From Nitrospirota bacterium (GTDB lineage Bacteria > Nitrospirota > Nitrospiria > 2-01-FULL-66-17): a stretch of 38,121 nucleotides of DNA. Position numbers and translations under genes: made by a program. The notes under the pieces are model-generated. The model saw only the letters and a list, made by a program, of their open reading frames with translations, was not told the origin of the DNA and did not search any database. Location of the stretch: the NCBI GenBank assembly GCA_016201825.1, contig JACQCD010000071.1:1-38121 (forward strand), read 5' to 3'. Positions 8,222-16,855 of this stretch are shown piece by piece. Within the stretch, counting starts at the first letter, position 1; every line of letters begins with the position of its first letter.

Positions 8222-9682
8222 CTAACCGTTCTTGAGATTACCGACCGGACGCAGCTTCACGACGGGCCGCATGATCCGGTGCCGCTCCAAGCAGCCCATC
8301 AAGCGGTCGATGGGATCCGATGACCGGGCTGGAACCTCCTCGCGCTTGAGCACGGCGCCCTTCCGTCCCCTCGTCATCCGAAATCGTGTCACCGACCCCT
8401 CCGCCGTCGGCAGACGATTCGACCGTCTGGCCACTTCGATGAGGTTTCCGGCGCCATGGTCGTAGGAATGGTATCGCCCCTCCGTGCCGTCCGCCCCAAC
8501 CCCGAGATACGACGGGACGTCGAAGGACCCGGCCACGATGGTCGGCCGATCCGGAACGAGGCGGCAGGCGTTATGTCGGGCCACCCACGCTCGTTTCCCC
8601 TCCACCATCTCCTCCCAGATCCCGTTATGGGGAATATCGCAGAACAGGTCGGTGGTGGCGCGCGGTGACAGCGCCTCGCGCACACCGTCACAAATGGCCT
8701 TCACCGTCGCCAGTCGATAGGCAAACCCGAAGTTGGTCGCCATGGCGATCGCCTGTCGGAGCATCACGCCCTCCTCCGAGTGCGCCGGAAACATCGTCCA
8801 GCCGTTTTGCCTGAAATGGAGCGCCCACTTCCGGCCCACCGAGCCGTGCATCATGCGCTGCCCGTAGTGAAATAACAGTTTAGACAGGAAAAACATGGCA
8901 ATGCGCGGCCCGTATAATTTGCTGCGCCGGGAATAATGATGGAGGAGCGTTCCGCCGAACGGCCCGGGCCCCAGGTGGTACATGACGACAACCTGGCCCT
9001 CTTTGAACCCCCACCGTGCGCCCAGGCTTCGATCCAAGAGCCGGTCCACGACCTGAACCTCCAGAAAGTGATTGCCCCCGAAATTCAACCCCATCTCCGC
9101 GCGGCAGAACGGGGTCCGCAGAAGCTGAAACGGCACCACGCCGCCGTTGGCGCCCAGGTCCCCTCCGATCGGGACGCACCCCTTGCCCTCGATCCGATCG
9201 AGCACCTGTTGATCAAATCCGTACTTTCCGATCACCCCCTGTCCGCCCTCGACCAGGACCCGACGGAGTTCGTCCGCCGACAGGCTGTATCGGTTGGTGT
9301 CAAACGCATGCGCCGCCGCGTGCGAATTCACCCGTGCAAAGAACGCCTCGAGGCGATCGGGCGAGAGATCGTCGGCCCGGAGATCGGTCATGACGATTCC
9401 CATCCCATCGTTCACGGCCACGGAGGTAAATTCCGGCACGATAACGTCTCTCGTCGCGATGGCGATGCTGGACGGGATCTCCATATCGGCCTTTTGATGA
9501 AGGTCGGGAAGCGCGAGCACGGAGTCCACCTCAGGGAGGCCCGCGATATCGGCGAGCCGATCGCGGATCTGGGGCTCGCCCGGTTCGCCGAGGGACAACA
9601 TCGTCAGTTTCCCCTTCATCCGCACCGCATCTTGCTCCCACGGCACCGACGCCAATTTCATGGTCTCTCGACTTCCATTCAT
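8222..9682 (-). CDS. divergent RtcB-like protein, metal-site residues changed
   Basis: 486 aa; ATG at 9682 preceded by GAGGAG nine bases away. The RtcB (3'-phosphate RNA ligase) fold is recognisable in order: ALPDLHQKAD (57-66), LNFGGNHFLEVQ (199-210), a His at 236, PHNGIWEE (351-358), and HGAG (409-412). However, the stretch that is normally VDIGCG reads VNDGMG (90-95), so the metal-binding Asp and Cys are Asn91 and Met94, and the HSGSRG motif reads HLGPGP. The four conserved His (205, 236, 352, 409) remain. Normal Mn/GTP-dependent ligation therefore seems unlikely. It is embedded in an exopolysaccharide operon, 7 bp before the CDP-alcohol transferase gene, which suggests a new role in glycan or phosphoester chemistry rather than tRNA repair. 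Confidence 0.85.
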   Translation of the reverse strand: MNGSRETMKLASVPWEQDAVRMKGKLTMLSLGEPGEPQIRDRLADIAGLPEVDSVLALPDLHQKADMEIPSSIAIATRDVIVPEFTSVAVNDGMGIVMTDLRADDLSPDRLEAFFARVNSHAAAHAFDTNRYSLSADELRRVLVEGGQGVIGKYGFDQQVLDRIEGKGCVPIGGDLGANGGVVPFQLLRTPFCRAEMGLNFGGNHFLEVQVVDRLLDRSLGARWGFKEGQVVVMYHLGPGPFGGTLLHHYSRRSKLYGPRIAMFFLSKLLFHYGQRMMHGSVGRKWALHFRQNGWTMFPAHSEEGVMLRQAIAMATNFGFAYRLATVKAICDGVREALSPRATTDLFCDIPHNGIWEEMVEGKRAWVARHNACRLVPDRPTIVAGSFDVPSYLGVGADGTEGRYHSYDHGAGNLIEVARRSNRLPTAEGSVTRFRMTRGRKGAVLKREEVPARSSDPIDRLMGCLERHRIMRPVVKLRPVGNLKNG

Positions 9683-9731
9683 GCGACCGCGCTCCTCATC
9701 TAGATGTGAGAGCCTGTGCTTGGCTCATGGC

Positions 9732-11264
9732 TCATGGCGAGCCGGACCCGACCCTCGGCCCCCGCGTCAAATATGCCGAACCGGGAAGCCGAAACGACGC
9801 GTACACGCCCCGCAGGATCCTGAGTTCGTCCGGGGAGAACGCCTTCAACCACAGCAAGAGGCCCAGGTACGCGAAGGCACCCGTCGCCGCGACTAAAAAC
9901 ACGTTCGCGCCGCGTATCGAGAACACCAACAGCCCCATGCCCGCCGCCGCCACCAGCGGTTTTCTGGCCTCTCGGAGGATCTCGGCCACGCTCAGATACT
10001 TCGAGAGCTCGAGCTGGCACACCACGAAGATCGCGAGCTCCGCTCCCAATTGCGCCACACAGGCCCCGGCGAATCCGTACGGCCGGATGAGGACGGCGCC
10101 CAAGGCGACGTTGGCGATCAGGGCCGCCACGACCGCCCGCAGGTAGACGCGCTGCGCATCCATCGCGGTGAGCACGTAGCGGGACATGAGATTAAAGAAG
10201 ATGAGCGTGAGGCCGAGGCTCATGATCTTCAGTGCGACCCCGGCCTGACTAAAACCCTCCCCGCGAAACAGAAGAGGCACGAGGCGTTCCGAAAGGAGAA
10301 ACAACCCGACGACCATCGGGAGCGTGACCACCACCTGATATTTGGACGTTCGCCTCAGCGCGTTCCGGATCGCCTCGGGGCCTTCTTGCGCGCGCCGCGA
10401 CAGGGCGGGAAACACCGCCATGCTCAGCGCCGAGGAAATAAAGCCGAGCGGCTGCGACAGCATGTACGCGACGTTGAAGTAGGCGACGTCGGTATCGGTC
10501 GACAACGTCTTCAGCATCAAGATCCCGATCCTGCCGTATAAAACCACCCCGAACATGGCCAGGGCGAAGGGCAGTCCTTGGATGACCAGGGCCTTCAGCC
10601 GGTCCAGCGTCGGCGCAAAGACCGGACGGCACATCCCGCGCGAGACGATGACCCCTCCCACGCCCAGACGGATCAGAAACGCGATCGTGGCGGAACCCAG
10701 AAACCAGGCCAACGACGCCTGGAGGAGAATACAGAGCGCGATGCCGGCCACCCACAAGATCTGGCTGACCATCAAGAGCAGCGATTCCAGATCGAGCCGC
10801 TCGTACGCCCGGAAGATCCAAATGGACGCGTCCTGACTGAAATCAATGAGCGCCGTGGCAGACACTAGACAGATCAGGGTCGCCCGGACCGGATCGAAGA
10901 CGAGCCACGCGCTCGTCGCGATGCCAAGGAGCAGCACGCCGGAGACGCCGGCCTTGATCACCAGCGCGTCGCCGAAGTGACGACCGGCGTTCGCCTTGTC
11001 CCTTGCGATCTCCTTGACGGTGATGATGCCGACTCCGAGATCAGCCCCGCTGCCGATCAAATGGATGAGGGCGTAGTAGAAGGCGTAGTTGCCGTATCCT
11101 TCCGCGCTCAGATAGTTCCCGAGCAGGACCATTCCCCCCACGTTGATGAGGGCGCTGAGCACCTGGGCGGTGAGTCGGAATGAGAAGTTGCGACCGATGA
11201 GCGTGGCGCCGCGCGCTCGATCACTCGATTCCAGAGGCATCGCCTGCTGGATGGGGCGTGGCAT
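9732..11264 (-). CDS. Wzx-like polysaccharide flippase (MOP/PST superfamily)
   Basis: 510 aa with about 12-14 hydrophobic helices. The N-terminal part (RNFSFRLTAQVLSALINVGG, then LGNYLSAEGYGNYAFYYAL) is typical of PST exporters. Family role: flipping undecaprenyl-diphosphate-linked repeat units across the inner membrane. An in-frame ATG lies at 11276, but the ATG at 11264 is preferred because it forms TGATG with the methyltransferase stop and has GGGTGG eight bases upstream. It belongs to the Wzx/Wzy set with the Wzy-like gene at 13282-14682. Confidence 0.9.
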   Translation of the reverse strand: MPRPIQQAMPLESSDRARGATLIGRNFSFRLTAQVLSALINVGGMVLLGNYLSAEGYGNYAFYYALIHLIGSGADLGVGIITVKEIARDKANAGRHFGDALVIKAGVSGVLLLGIATSAWLVFDPVRATLICLVSATALIDFSQDASIWIFRAYERLDLESLLLMVSQILWVAGIALCILLQASLAWFLGSATIAFLIRLGVGGVIVSRGMCRPVFAPTLDRLKALVIQGLPFALAMFGVVLYGRIGILMLKTLSTDTDVAYFNVAYMLSQPLGFISSALSMAVFPALSRRAQEGPEAIRNALRRTSKYQVVVTLPMVVGLFLLSERLVPLLFRGEGFSQAGVALKIMSLGLTLIFFNLMSRYVLTAMDAQRVYLRAVVAALIANVALGAVLIRPYGFAGACVAQLGAELAIFVVCQLELSKYLSVAEILREARKPLVAAAGMGLLVFSIRGANVFLVAATGAFAYLGLLLWLKAFSPDELRILRGVYASFRLPGSAYLTRGPRVGSGSP

Positions 11265-12118
11265 CAGACCACCCATGAACTCGCGGCCTGCCCGAGGCCC
11301 ATGAGGCCCACCGTGATCGCCTGCATTCGCTCGCCGCGCACGCGCTCGATGGCGTCAACATGGTTCAGGTCAATCTCGACTTCGACGTGGGAGGCCGGTT
11401 TTTTCGCTTTCAGAATCAGCGCGCAGCGAAGCTGCCGAGCCGGTCTCCATTGAGCGATCGCGAGATGAAACAGATGGAACAGTTCAAACACCACGGGAAC
11501 TTTGACGAACCAGGTCGGCCCATTCGACACGAACTCCACCTCGGTGGGGTGAAACCCGCTCGCGCGCGCGGTGCGGACCAGGCGGGCGGCCGTATTGCAC
11601 CGATACCGAGTGGGATACATGTCCGCCTCCCGCCCTCGGCCATACCGCATTCGGCCGGCCCACAGGTGGAACCGAAACGACGTCACGTATGCCGCCAAAG
11701 CTTTGTAGGAATAGAGGTTCGGCGTCTGCATCAAGATGGTGCCCCCCGGCTTCAAGACGCGGGCCATTTCGCGAAAGGCGGTGGTCGGTTCATCGAGGTG
11801 CTCCATCACATTCTCGCAGAGGATGAGATCGAAGCTCTCATCCTCAAACGGCATGTTTGAAATCGAATCAAGGTAGAACTCGCTGTGGAATCTCGATCCC
11901 GCTCGCGGGTCCAGGTCAATGCCCACCACCTGGCAGAGGTCTCGATAGGGCCGAGTGACACTGTGTTTATCCCAGCCGCATCCGGCATGCAGAATGCGCA
12001 TACCTGGCCGGATCGCGTGGCTTACCATCTCTTTGTAGGTGATGGTGGCATTTCGTCCTTCGTTCCACACGTCCCGGAAGAGACGAGAACGGAACGTCTG
12101 ACCGACGAATCCCTTCAT
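11264..12118 (-). CDS. class I SAM-dependent methyltransferase
   Basis: 284 aa. Motif I is ILHAGCGWDKHS (42-53), the acidic residue after beta-2 is in VGIDLDP, and motif IV/post-I are DLILCENVMEH and RVLKPGGTILM, as in Methyltransf_11 proteins. AGGGGA lies before the ATG. It is flanked by GT4 and flippase genes, so a sugar O-methylation or modification of the lipid-linked repeat unit is the likely task; the acceptor cannot be told from sequence. Confidence 0.88.
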   Translation of the reverse strand: MKGFVGQTFRSRLFRDVWNEGRNATITYKEMVSHAIRPGMRILHAGCGWDKHSVTRPYRDLCQVVGIDLDPRAGSRFHSEFYLDSISNMPFEDESFDLILCENVMEHLDEPTTAFREMARVLKPGGTILMQTPNLYSYKALAAYVTSFRFHLWAGRMRYGRGREADMYPTRYRCNTAARLVRTARASGFHPTEVEFVSNGPTWFVKVPVVFELFHLFHLAIAQWRPARQLRCALILKAKKPASHVEVEIDLNHVDAIERVRGERMQAITVGLMGLGQAASSWVV

Positions 12119-12143
12119 TCGGTCCCCTTTCCTGTCCTGCCCG

Positions 12144-13301
12144 TCATCGCGACCGCTCCCCCACCGCGGAGAGCGCGCGGACGACCTTCACGCCCTTGTC
12201 CCTGAGCTGTTGGAAGTAGATGTCGCGGAGCGCGTCGACGATCCCTCGCTCATCGAACTCCGCCACCACCGCTTCGCGCGCCCGACGCCCCATCGTCTCC
12301 CGCAACATCGGGTCGTGAATCAACTCGGCAAGCCTTGCGGCCAGCGCCTCGGCGTCGCCCAAATCCACCAGAAAGCCGGTGAGCCCGTCCTGCACAACTT
12401 CTTGAGTGCCTTTCACCCGGGTCGCCACGACCGGGGATCCCATCGCCATCGTCTCGAGCAGGGCGCGGGGGATCCCCTCTTTGAAGGAGGTCAACACCCC
12501 GATATCGGTCTGAGCCAAGAGGGCCGGCACGTCGTTGCGGTACCCTAAGAACCGGATGAACTCATCGATCCCCGTCCTCGCGCACAGCCCCTCGTACGTT
12601 CCCTGCAGGTGCCCCTCGCCGATGAGCCAGACCCTGAAACGTTCTCCGCGTTCCTTAAGAAGCCGGACGGCTTGGAACAACATCGGGTGGTTTTTGACGC
12701 CTTCGAACCGAGCCACGCAGGTGATGGTCACGTTTCCGTCGGCGACCGGCTGCCGCATCATCGGATCGAACTGCTCGAGGTCGATGCCGTTGCCGATGTG
12801 GCGCAGCCGGTCTTCCGACACGATGCGATACCGTCGGGCCTCTTCCATATCGGCCTTGTTCTGACTCAACAGCATATCGGTCACCGATCCGGCGACCCGC
12901 TCGAGCCACGCGAAGAGCAGGCGAGTCGGTTTCGAACTGCCGTCATGAAAATGAAACCCGTGCACGGTATGGATGACGACGGGCACCCTCGCCGCCCAGG
13001 CCGCAAGGCGACCGATGAATCCCGGAATGGATGAGTGCGTGTGAACGAGATCGATCCGTTCGCGCCGGAGATAGGCGGCAATTTGGAAGAACGCGAGCGC
13101 ACTCTTGAAGACGTTGTAGTTTCTCGGCAGACTGACCGTATGAACCGGGATGCCGTCCGCACGCAGCGTCCGCACGAACGGGCCGTCGATGCAGATGATG
13201 CGGTTGTCCACCCCGCTCGCTCTCATCATGCTCACCCGGTTCCGCAACAGTTGCTGCGCCGCCGAGCTCACGCTGATGATATCAACGACCTTGATCGCCA
13301 T
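12144..13301 (-). CDS. glycosyltransferase family 4
   Basis: 385 aa from the ATG at 13301 (MAIKVVDIIS), which overlaps the end of the Wzy-like gene by 20 bp; an in-frame start at 13403 would add 34 unlikely residues. A GT-B fold is indicated by the N-terminal Rossmann strand, VHTHSSIPGFIGRLAAW (HxHxS acceptor region), and the C-terminal donor signature EGIPRALLETMAMG with the E-x7-E pair, followed by PVVATRVKGTQEVV. It is a retaining cytoplasmic glycosyltransferase that would extend the lipid-linked repeat unit. It is the only glycosyltransferase besides the priming enzyme in the window, so more must lie elsewhere or the repeat is very short. Confidence 0.9.
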   Translation of the reverse strand: MAIKVVDIISVSSAAQQLLRNRVSMMRASGVDNRIICIDGPFVRTLRADGIPVHTVSLPRNYNVFKSALAFFQIAAYLRRERIDLVHTHSSIPGFIGRLAAWAARVPVVIHTVHGFHFHDGSSKPTRLLFAWLERVAGSVTDMLLSQNKADMEEARRYRIVSEDRLRHIGNGIDLEQFDPMMRQPVADGNVTITCVARFEGVKNHPMLFQAVRLLKERGERFRVWLIGEGHLQGTYEGLCARTGIDEFIRFLGYRNDVPALLAQTDIGVLTSFKEGIPRALLETMAMGSPVVATRVKGTQEVVQDGLTGFLVDLGDAEALAARLAELIHDPMLRETMGRRAREAVVAEFDERGIVDALRDIYFQQLRDKGVKVVRALSAVGERSR

Positions 13302-14682
13302 TCCCTCGTTCTCCGACCGCCCGCAGGCTCCACGCCCTCGACAGATCAGCGCTCCCCGCCTCAGACGGCCGAGAACCGACCGGATAGAGCAGGTGAAAAA
13401 CATAGATGAGCCCCAGCAAGACCCAAAACCCTCGAAAGTTCTCCAGACTGATCGTCAGCCCCTGAGCGGCGATCGCCACCAAGGCCGCGAGCAAACACGC
13501 CGCCATGAGCGCCTGCGTCCGGTCCACGCGCTGGAAGATCCTTGGCGCCAGCAGGACCACGAACGACAGCAACAATCCGAGGAAGAGCAAGAGGCCGACC
13601 AAACCGGTTTCGGCCAGAATCCCGAGAAAAGTATTGTGGGGTATGTGCTGGATCCCGGTTTCCTGGATCAGGACGACCTTAAAGTTGCCCCTTCCGATAC
13701 CCGTCACGGGGCTCCGTTCGAAAAACGCAAGGGCTTGGCTCCACAGACGGTACCGCTGAAGATGGGAGGGGTCGTCGAAATCGCTCGCGGAAGCCAACCG
13801 GTTGATCACCGGTTGGAATTTATCGATCACGCCTTGACTCGACACCGCGAGTGAACCGACGACCACCACCCCGGCGAGGGCCGTCCCCACGAGGGCAAGC
13901 CGGATGCGGCCCGAGCCGGAGATCACGCCGAATACCGCGATACTCAGGACGCACGCGGTCACCCCTCCCCGCGATCCGGAGAGAACCAGCGCCAGGAGCT
14001 GGAGCGCCATCGCCGACACCACGACCATACGCGCTCGGATCGTCGCGGTCTTGGCATCGATCAGCAGGGCGAACGCCAGGAAAAAACTCAACGACAGATA
14101 CGCGGCGAACAGGTTCGCGTCGTCGAAGGTTCCGGTGGCCCGATGCCCTTCGACGAACGGCAAGCTCTGGCCGGCCGTGAAATGGAGAAACGAGCCCGCC
14201 ACGCCGAGCCCCGCGATCACGGTACTGGCGACCAGCCATGCCCGGAGGACCACCGAAAGGTCGTCTCGAGAGTGACTCAGGTTGACCGTGGCGATGAAGT
14301 AGGCGAAGAGCGAAATGTATTTGAGCAAGGAGATGACATAGAGCCAGTCGGCCCCGTCGCCAAAGCGATTGATGCCGACTAACATCGAGAACGCGACCCA
14401 CCCGAAGAGGGCCGCCGTGAGACCGATGAACGGGAGTCGTAGGCCTTGTTTCGAGACCGAGGCCACCACGAGTCCATACACCATCAACGCAACCAGGACG
14501 GCATCGGACAAGGCGAGGTTCGCGCTGACCGCCCCGACATCGGTCACACTCGAAATGGGAAGGGTGAGAACCAGCAGGACGGACCACACCCTATTGAGAG
14601 GCACCGAGCGATACAAGACCCATCCGGCCAGCACGATGGACAGGGGGATGGCGAGCAGCGCGATGACCACGACCGTGGGCAT
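13282..14682 (-). CDS. O-antigen ligase / Wzy-like polymerase
   Basis: 466 aa from the ATG at 14682, 10 bp after the sugar transferase stop. About 11-12 hydrophobic segments, with the Wzy_C-type periplasmic loop visible as GIGRGNFKVVL followed by HIPHNTFLGILAETGLVG, the usual H-N-x-x-L signature of this superfamily. Family members either polymerise undecaprenyl-linked repeats or ligate glycans to lipid A. Co-occurrence with Wzx, Wzz and Wza points to the polymerase role. An in-frame start at 14739 would overlap the preceding gene by 47 bp and has a poor leader. Confidence 0.87.
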   Translation of the reverse strand: MPTVVVIALLAIPLSIVLAGWVLYRSVPLNRVWSVLLVLTLPISSVTDVGAVSANLALSDAVLVALMVYGLVVASVSKQGLRLPFIGLTAALFGWVAFSMLVGINRFGDGADWLYVISLLKYISLFAYFIATVNLSHSRDDLSVVLRAWLVASTVIAGLGVAGSFLHFTAGQSLPFVEGHRATGTFDDANLFAAYLSLSFFLAFALLIDAKTATIRARMVVVSAMALQLLALVLSGSRGGVTACVLSIAVFGVISGSGRIRLALVGTALAGVVVVGSLAVSSQGVIDKFQPVINRLASASDFDDPSHLQRYRLWSQALAFFERSPVTGIGRGNFKVVLIQETGIQHIPHNTFLGILAETGLVGLLLFLGLLLSFVVLLAPRIFQRVDRTQALMAACLLAALVAIAAQGLTISLENFRGFWVLLGLIYVFHLLYPVGSRPSEAGSADLSRAWSLRAVGERGNGDQGR

Positions 14683-14692
14683 CCCGACCCCG

Positions 14693-15697
14693 TTACCTCG
14701 CGCCCTGCCCCAGCAGGACGATCTTGACCGTCTCAACAAGGATTTTAAAATCTAAGGCGAGCGACATGTTCTTGAGGTAATACAAGTCGTATCGGAGTTT
14801 CTCTATGGTATCCTCCACCGTCGCGCCGTAGCGGTATTTCACCTGGGCCCACCCCGTGATTCCCGGCTTGATCGTGTGGCGAATGGCGTAGAACGGGATT
14901 TCGGCCTGGAGTCCGGCGACGAATTCGGGGCGTTCCGGTCGTGGGCCGATAAAACTCATTTCCCCCTTCAGGACGTTGATGGTCTGGGGAATTTCGTCCA
15001 ACCTGAGCTTTCTCAACCACCGCCCCACCCGGGTCACGCGCGGATCTTCTTCCTGGGCCCAGACCGGACCGGAATCGGCCTCGGCATCGGTCACCATCGA
15101 ACGAAACTTCAACAGCCCGAAGGGCGTATTCCCCGCGCCGACACGCGTTTGCCGATAAAAGACCGGGCCGCGGGAGTCCAGCTTGATCAAGAGTGGAATC
15201 GTCAGAAAGAGGGGAGCGGCCAGCAGCAATCCGGCGGTCGCGCAGAGCACATCGAGAACCTGCTTGACCCACAATGTCGCCTTCCGACGGTCGAATCCTT
15301 TCGAGAAGATCAGCCAGGCCGGGCGAAGCTCCTCGACGGGCACTTTGCCGGTCAACCCGGCATAGAATGAGACGCCATCGACGACCTCGACTCCGCGAAC
15401 CCTGCACAGCAGCAGATCGTCAAGCGGAAGTTTCCCTCTTCGCTCGGGAAGAGCCACGATGACTTTTGCTATGCCGAGGGTCTCGACCAGCGAAGAAATT
15501 TGGTCCGGCGTCCCGATAACCTTGGGATTGACGATCGACTCGCCGATCCTGGTCGGGTCCTCGTCGATAAAACCCACGACCTCGAACCCGCTCCGGCGGT
15601 GCTTGCACAGATAGCGGCCCACTGATTTGGCAAGATCCCCGGTGCCCACAATCAGCACCCGTTCATTCCATCGTCCCGTGATCAGTTCATTCAACAT
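14693..15697 (-). CDS. priming sugar-phosphate transferase (PHPT) lacking N-terminal membrane domain
   Basis: 334 aa. It starts directly with a Rossmann-like nucleotide-binding domain (VLIVGTGDLAKSVG, 14-27), then one membrane helix (147-170) and the bacterial sugar transferase catalytic domain, with KFRSM (197-201), the DEIPQ catalytic pair D234/E235, and FIGPRPERPEF (249-259). Family role: transfer of hexose-1-phosphate from UDP- or similar donor to undecaprenyl phosphate. WbaP/WcaJ/EpsB-type enzymes are usually about 440-480 aa with four extra N-terminal membrane helices. Only 18 bp separate the start from the preceding gene, so those helices are really absent here, not just unannotated. 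Confidence 0.9.
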   Translation of the reverse strand: MLNELITGRWNERVLIVGTGDLAKSVGRYLCKHRRSGFEVVGFIDEDPTRIGESIVNPKVIGTPDQISSLVETLGIAKVIVALPERRGKLPLDDLLLCRVRGVEVVDGVSFYAGLTGKVPVEELRPAWLIFSKGFDRRKATLWVKQVLDVLCATAGLLLAAPLFLTIPLLIKLDSRGPVFYRQTRVGAGNTPFGLLKFRSMVTDAEADSGPVWAQEEDPRVTRVGRWLRKLRLDEIPQTINVLKGEMSFIGPRPERPEFVAGLQAEIPFYAIRHTIKPGITGWAQVKYRYGATVEDTIEKLRYDLYYLKNMSLALDFKILVETVKIVLLGQGAR

Positions 15698-15715
15698 GGT
15701 TCAGCGTCACCCCAG

Positions 15716-16855
15716 TCAGCGGCGGGAAAGACCGTAATAGTAATTGAGGTAATCGTGATCCTTCAGGTCGACCTGGTTTAACACCACCCCCACCAGGTTC
15801 GCCTTCACCCGCTCCAACTGCTCCTTGGCCTGTTGGATGATCCGCGCCTGAAGGCCATCGGCCTTCACAACCAACAACACGCCATCGGCGAGCGCGGCTA
15901 GGGTCGCCGCTGAACTGGCCAGGGCCACCGGAGGCGCATCGACCAACACCACGTCGAATCGTCGGGCCAGTCCGTCCAGCAACGCCTTGAACCGCTCGGC
16001 CGTGGCGCGGTCCTGAAGATCGAAGGGAATGGCTCCGCTCGTCATGACCTTGAGATTGTTCACGTCGGTCGCTTTGAGATAAGTCGGGAGCCATGCGGAC
16101 AGAAAGGGCTGTTTTAAGTAGTCTCGGAACCGCCGCGAGATGAACGCGTCGATTTCGGCCCCGGTCTGCACTTCAGATTCCCGATCCGTCTCAGGCACCT
16201 CTGAGAACAGAATCTTGGGTTCCCGCACCATCGACATTCGGTACAGGCATTCTTTGAGTTGAGAATCGAGTGATGAGTGAAGGTCGGTCGGCTCCAGGTA
16301 CCCCAACCGATGCAGGGTGTCGCCAAGCGCGTGCCCGCTCTCGCTCAGGGTCTGCAACGCGGCGTCCCGCTCGTCTTCCGTGATCCGGCCGGCCTGAACC
16401 AAGAGGCTGCCCAATCGCCGCTCGTCCGGTCGTTGCGGCCAATAGGCCCCGAAGATCCTTCCCCGGTGAAAGATGAGCGAGAAGTTTTCGTGATCCCCGG
16501 CGATCATCAGTCGCCCCGTCTTTTCCTGGATGCGGAGCAGTTCCACCCAGTCGCCCACTCCCAAGCGATGGGAGTCCGCCTTCCCCAGGTCAATGCGGCT
16601 CACATCGTGGAGGGCCTCCCCCACACCCGAGGGATTCCGCACGCCCAAGAGGGTGTGAAGAGTGGGCTTGATCCGGTCGCTATCCACCACGACGACGCTC
16701 TGCTTGGCGAAGCTGGCGAGCGCTCGGCCGCACTGTGCGGTCACCGATGACTTGCCCTCCGCGGGTCCGCCACTGGTGACGACCAGCGTGCGGACGCCTT
16801 GGGCGGCCAATCCCTGAATTGCCGTTGCTAACGCTTGGTAGTAGACCATTTCCAT
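15716..16855 (-). CDS. CpsD-like BY-kinase with DUF4388/PATAN-like insertion in the ATPase domain
   Basis: 379 aa, start overlapping the Wzz-like gene by 28 bp. Walker A is SGGPAEGKSS (28-37), Walker A' VVVVDSD (54-60), Walker B FDVVLVDAPP (300-309), and a terminal Tyr cluster has Y369, Y372, Y373 and Y374: a cytoplasmic bacterial tyrosine kinase that controls polymerisation through the Wzz-like partner. Between A' and B, roughly residues 95-260 are foreign to the family. WVELLRIQEKTGRLMI, then a strand-turn-strand with FHRGRIFGAYW, match DUF4388, and LGSLLVQAGRITEDERDAAL plus LGDTLHRLGYLEPTDL are the paired helices that often follow it. The kinase sequence resumes at NLKVMTSG. DUF4388 is known from gliding/signalling proteins, so the insert may make kinase activity responsive to another signal. 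Confidence 0.88.
   Translation of the reverse strand: MEMVYYQALATAIQGLAAQGVRTLVVTSGGPAEGKSSVTAQCGRALASFAKQSVVVVDSDRIKPTLHTLLGVRNPSGVGEALHDVSRIDLGKADSHRLGVGDWVELLRIQEKTGRLMIAGDHENFSLIFHRGRIFGAYWPQRPDERRLGSLLVQAGRITEDERDAALQTLSESGHALGDTLHRLGYLEPTDLHSSLDSQLKECLYRMSMVREPKILFSEVPETDRESEVQTGAEIDAFISRRFRDYLKQPFLSAWLPTYLKATDVNNLKVMTSGAIPFDLQDRATAERFKALLDGLARRFDVVLVDAPPVALASSAATLAALADGVLLVVKADGLQARIIQQAKEQLERVKANLVGVVLNQVDLKDHDYLNYYYGLSRR

Noticed and set aside
8222-9682. Ordinary RNA ligase RtcB
   Set aside because: The Asp and Cys metal ligands and the HSGSRG motif are changed, and the operon is for polysaccharide synthesis.
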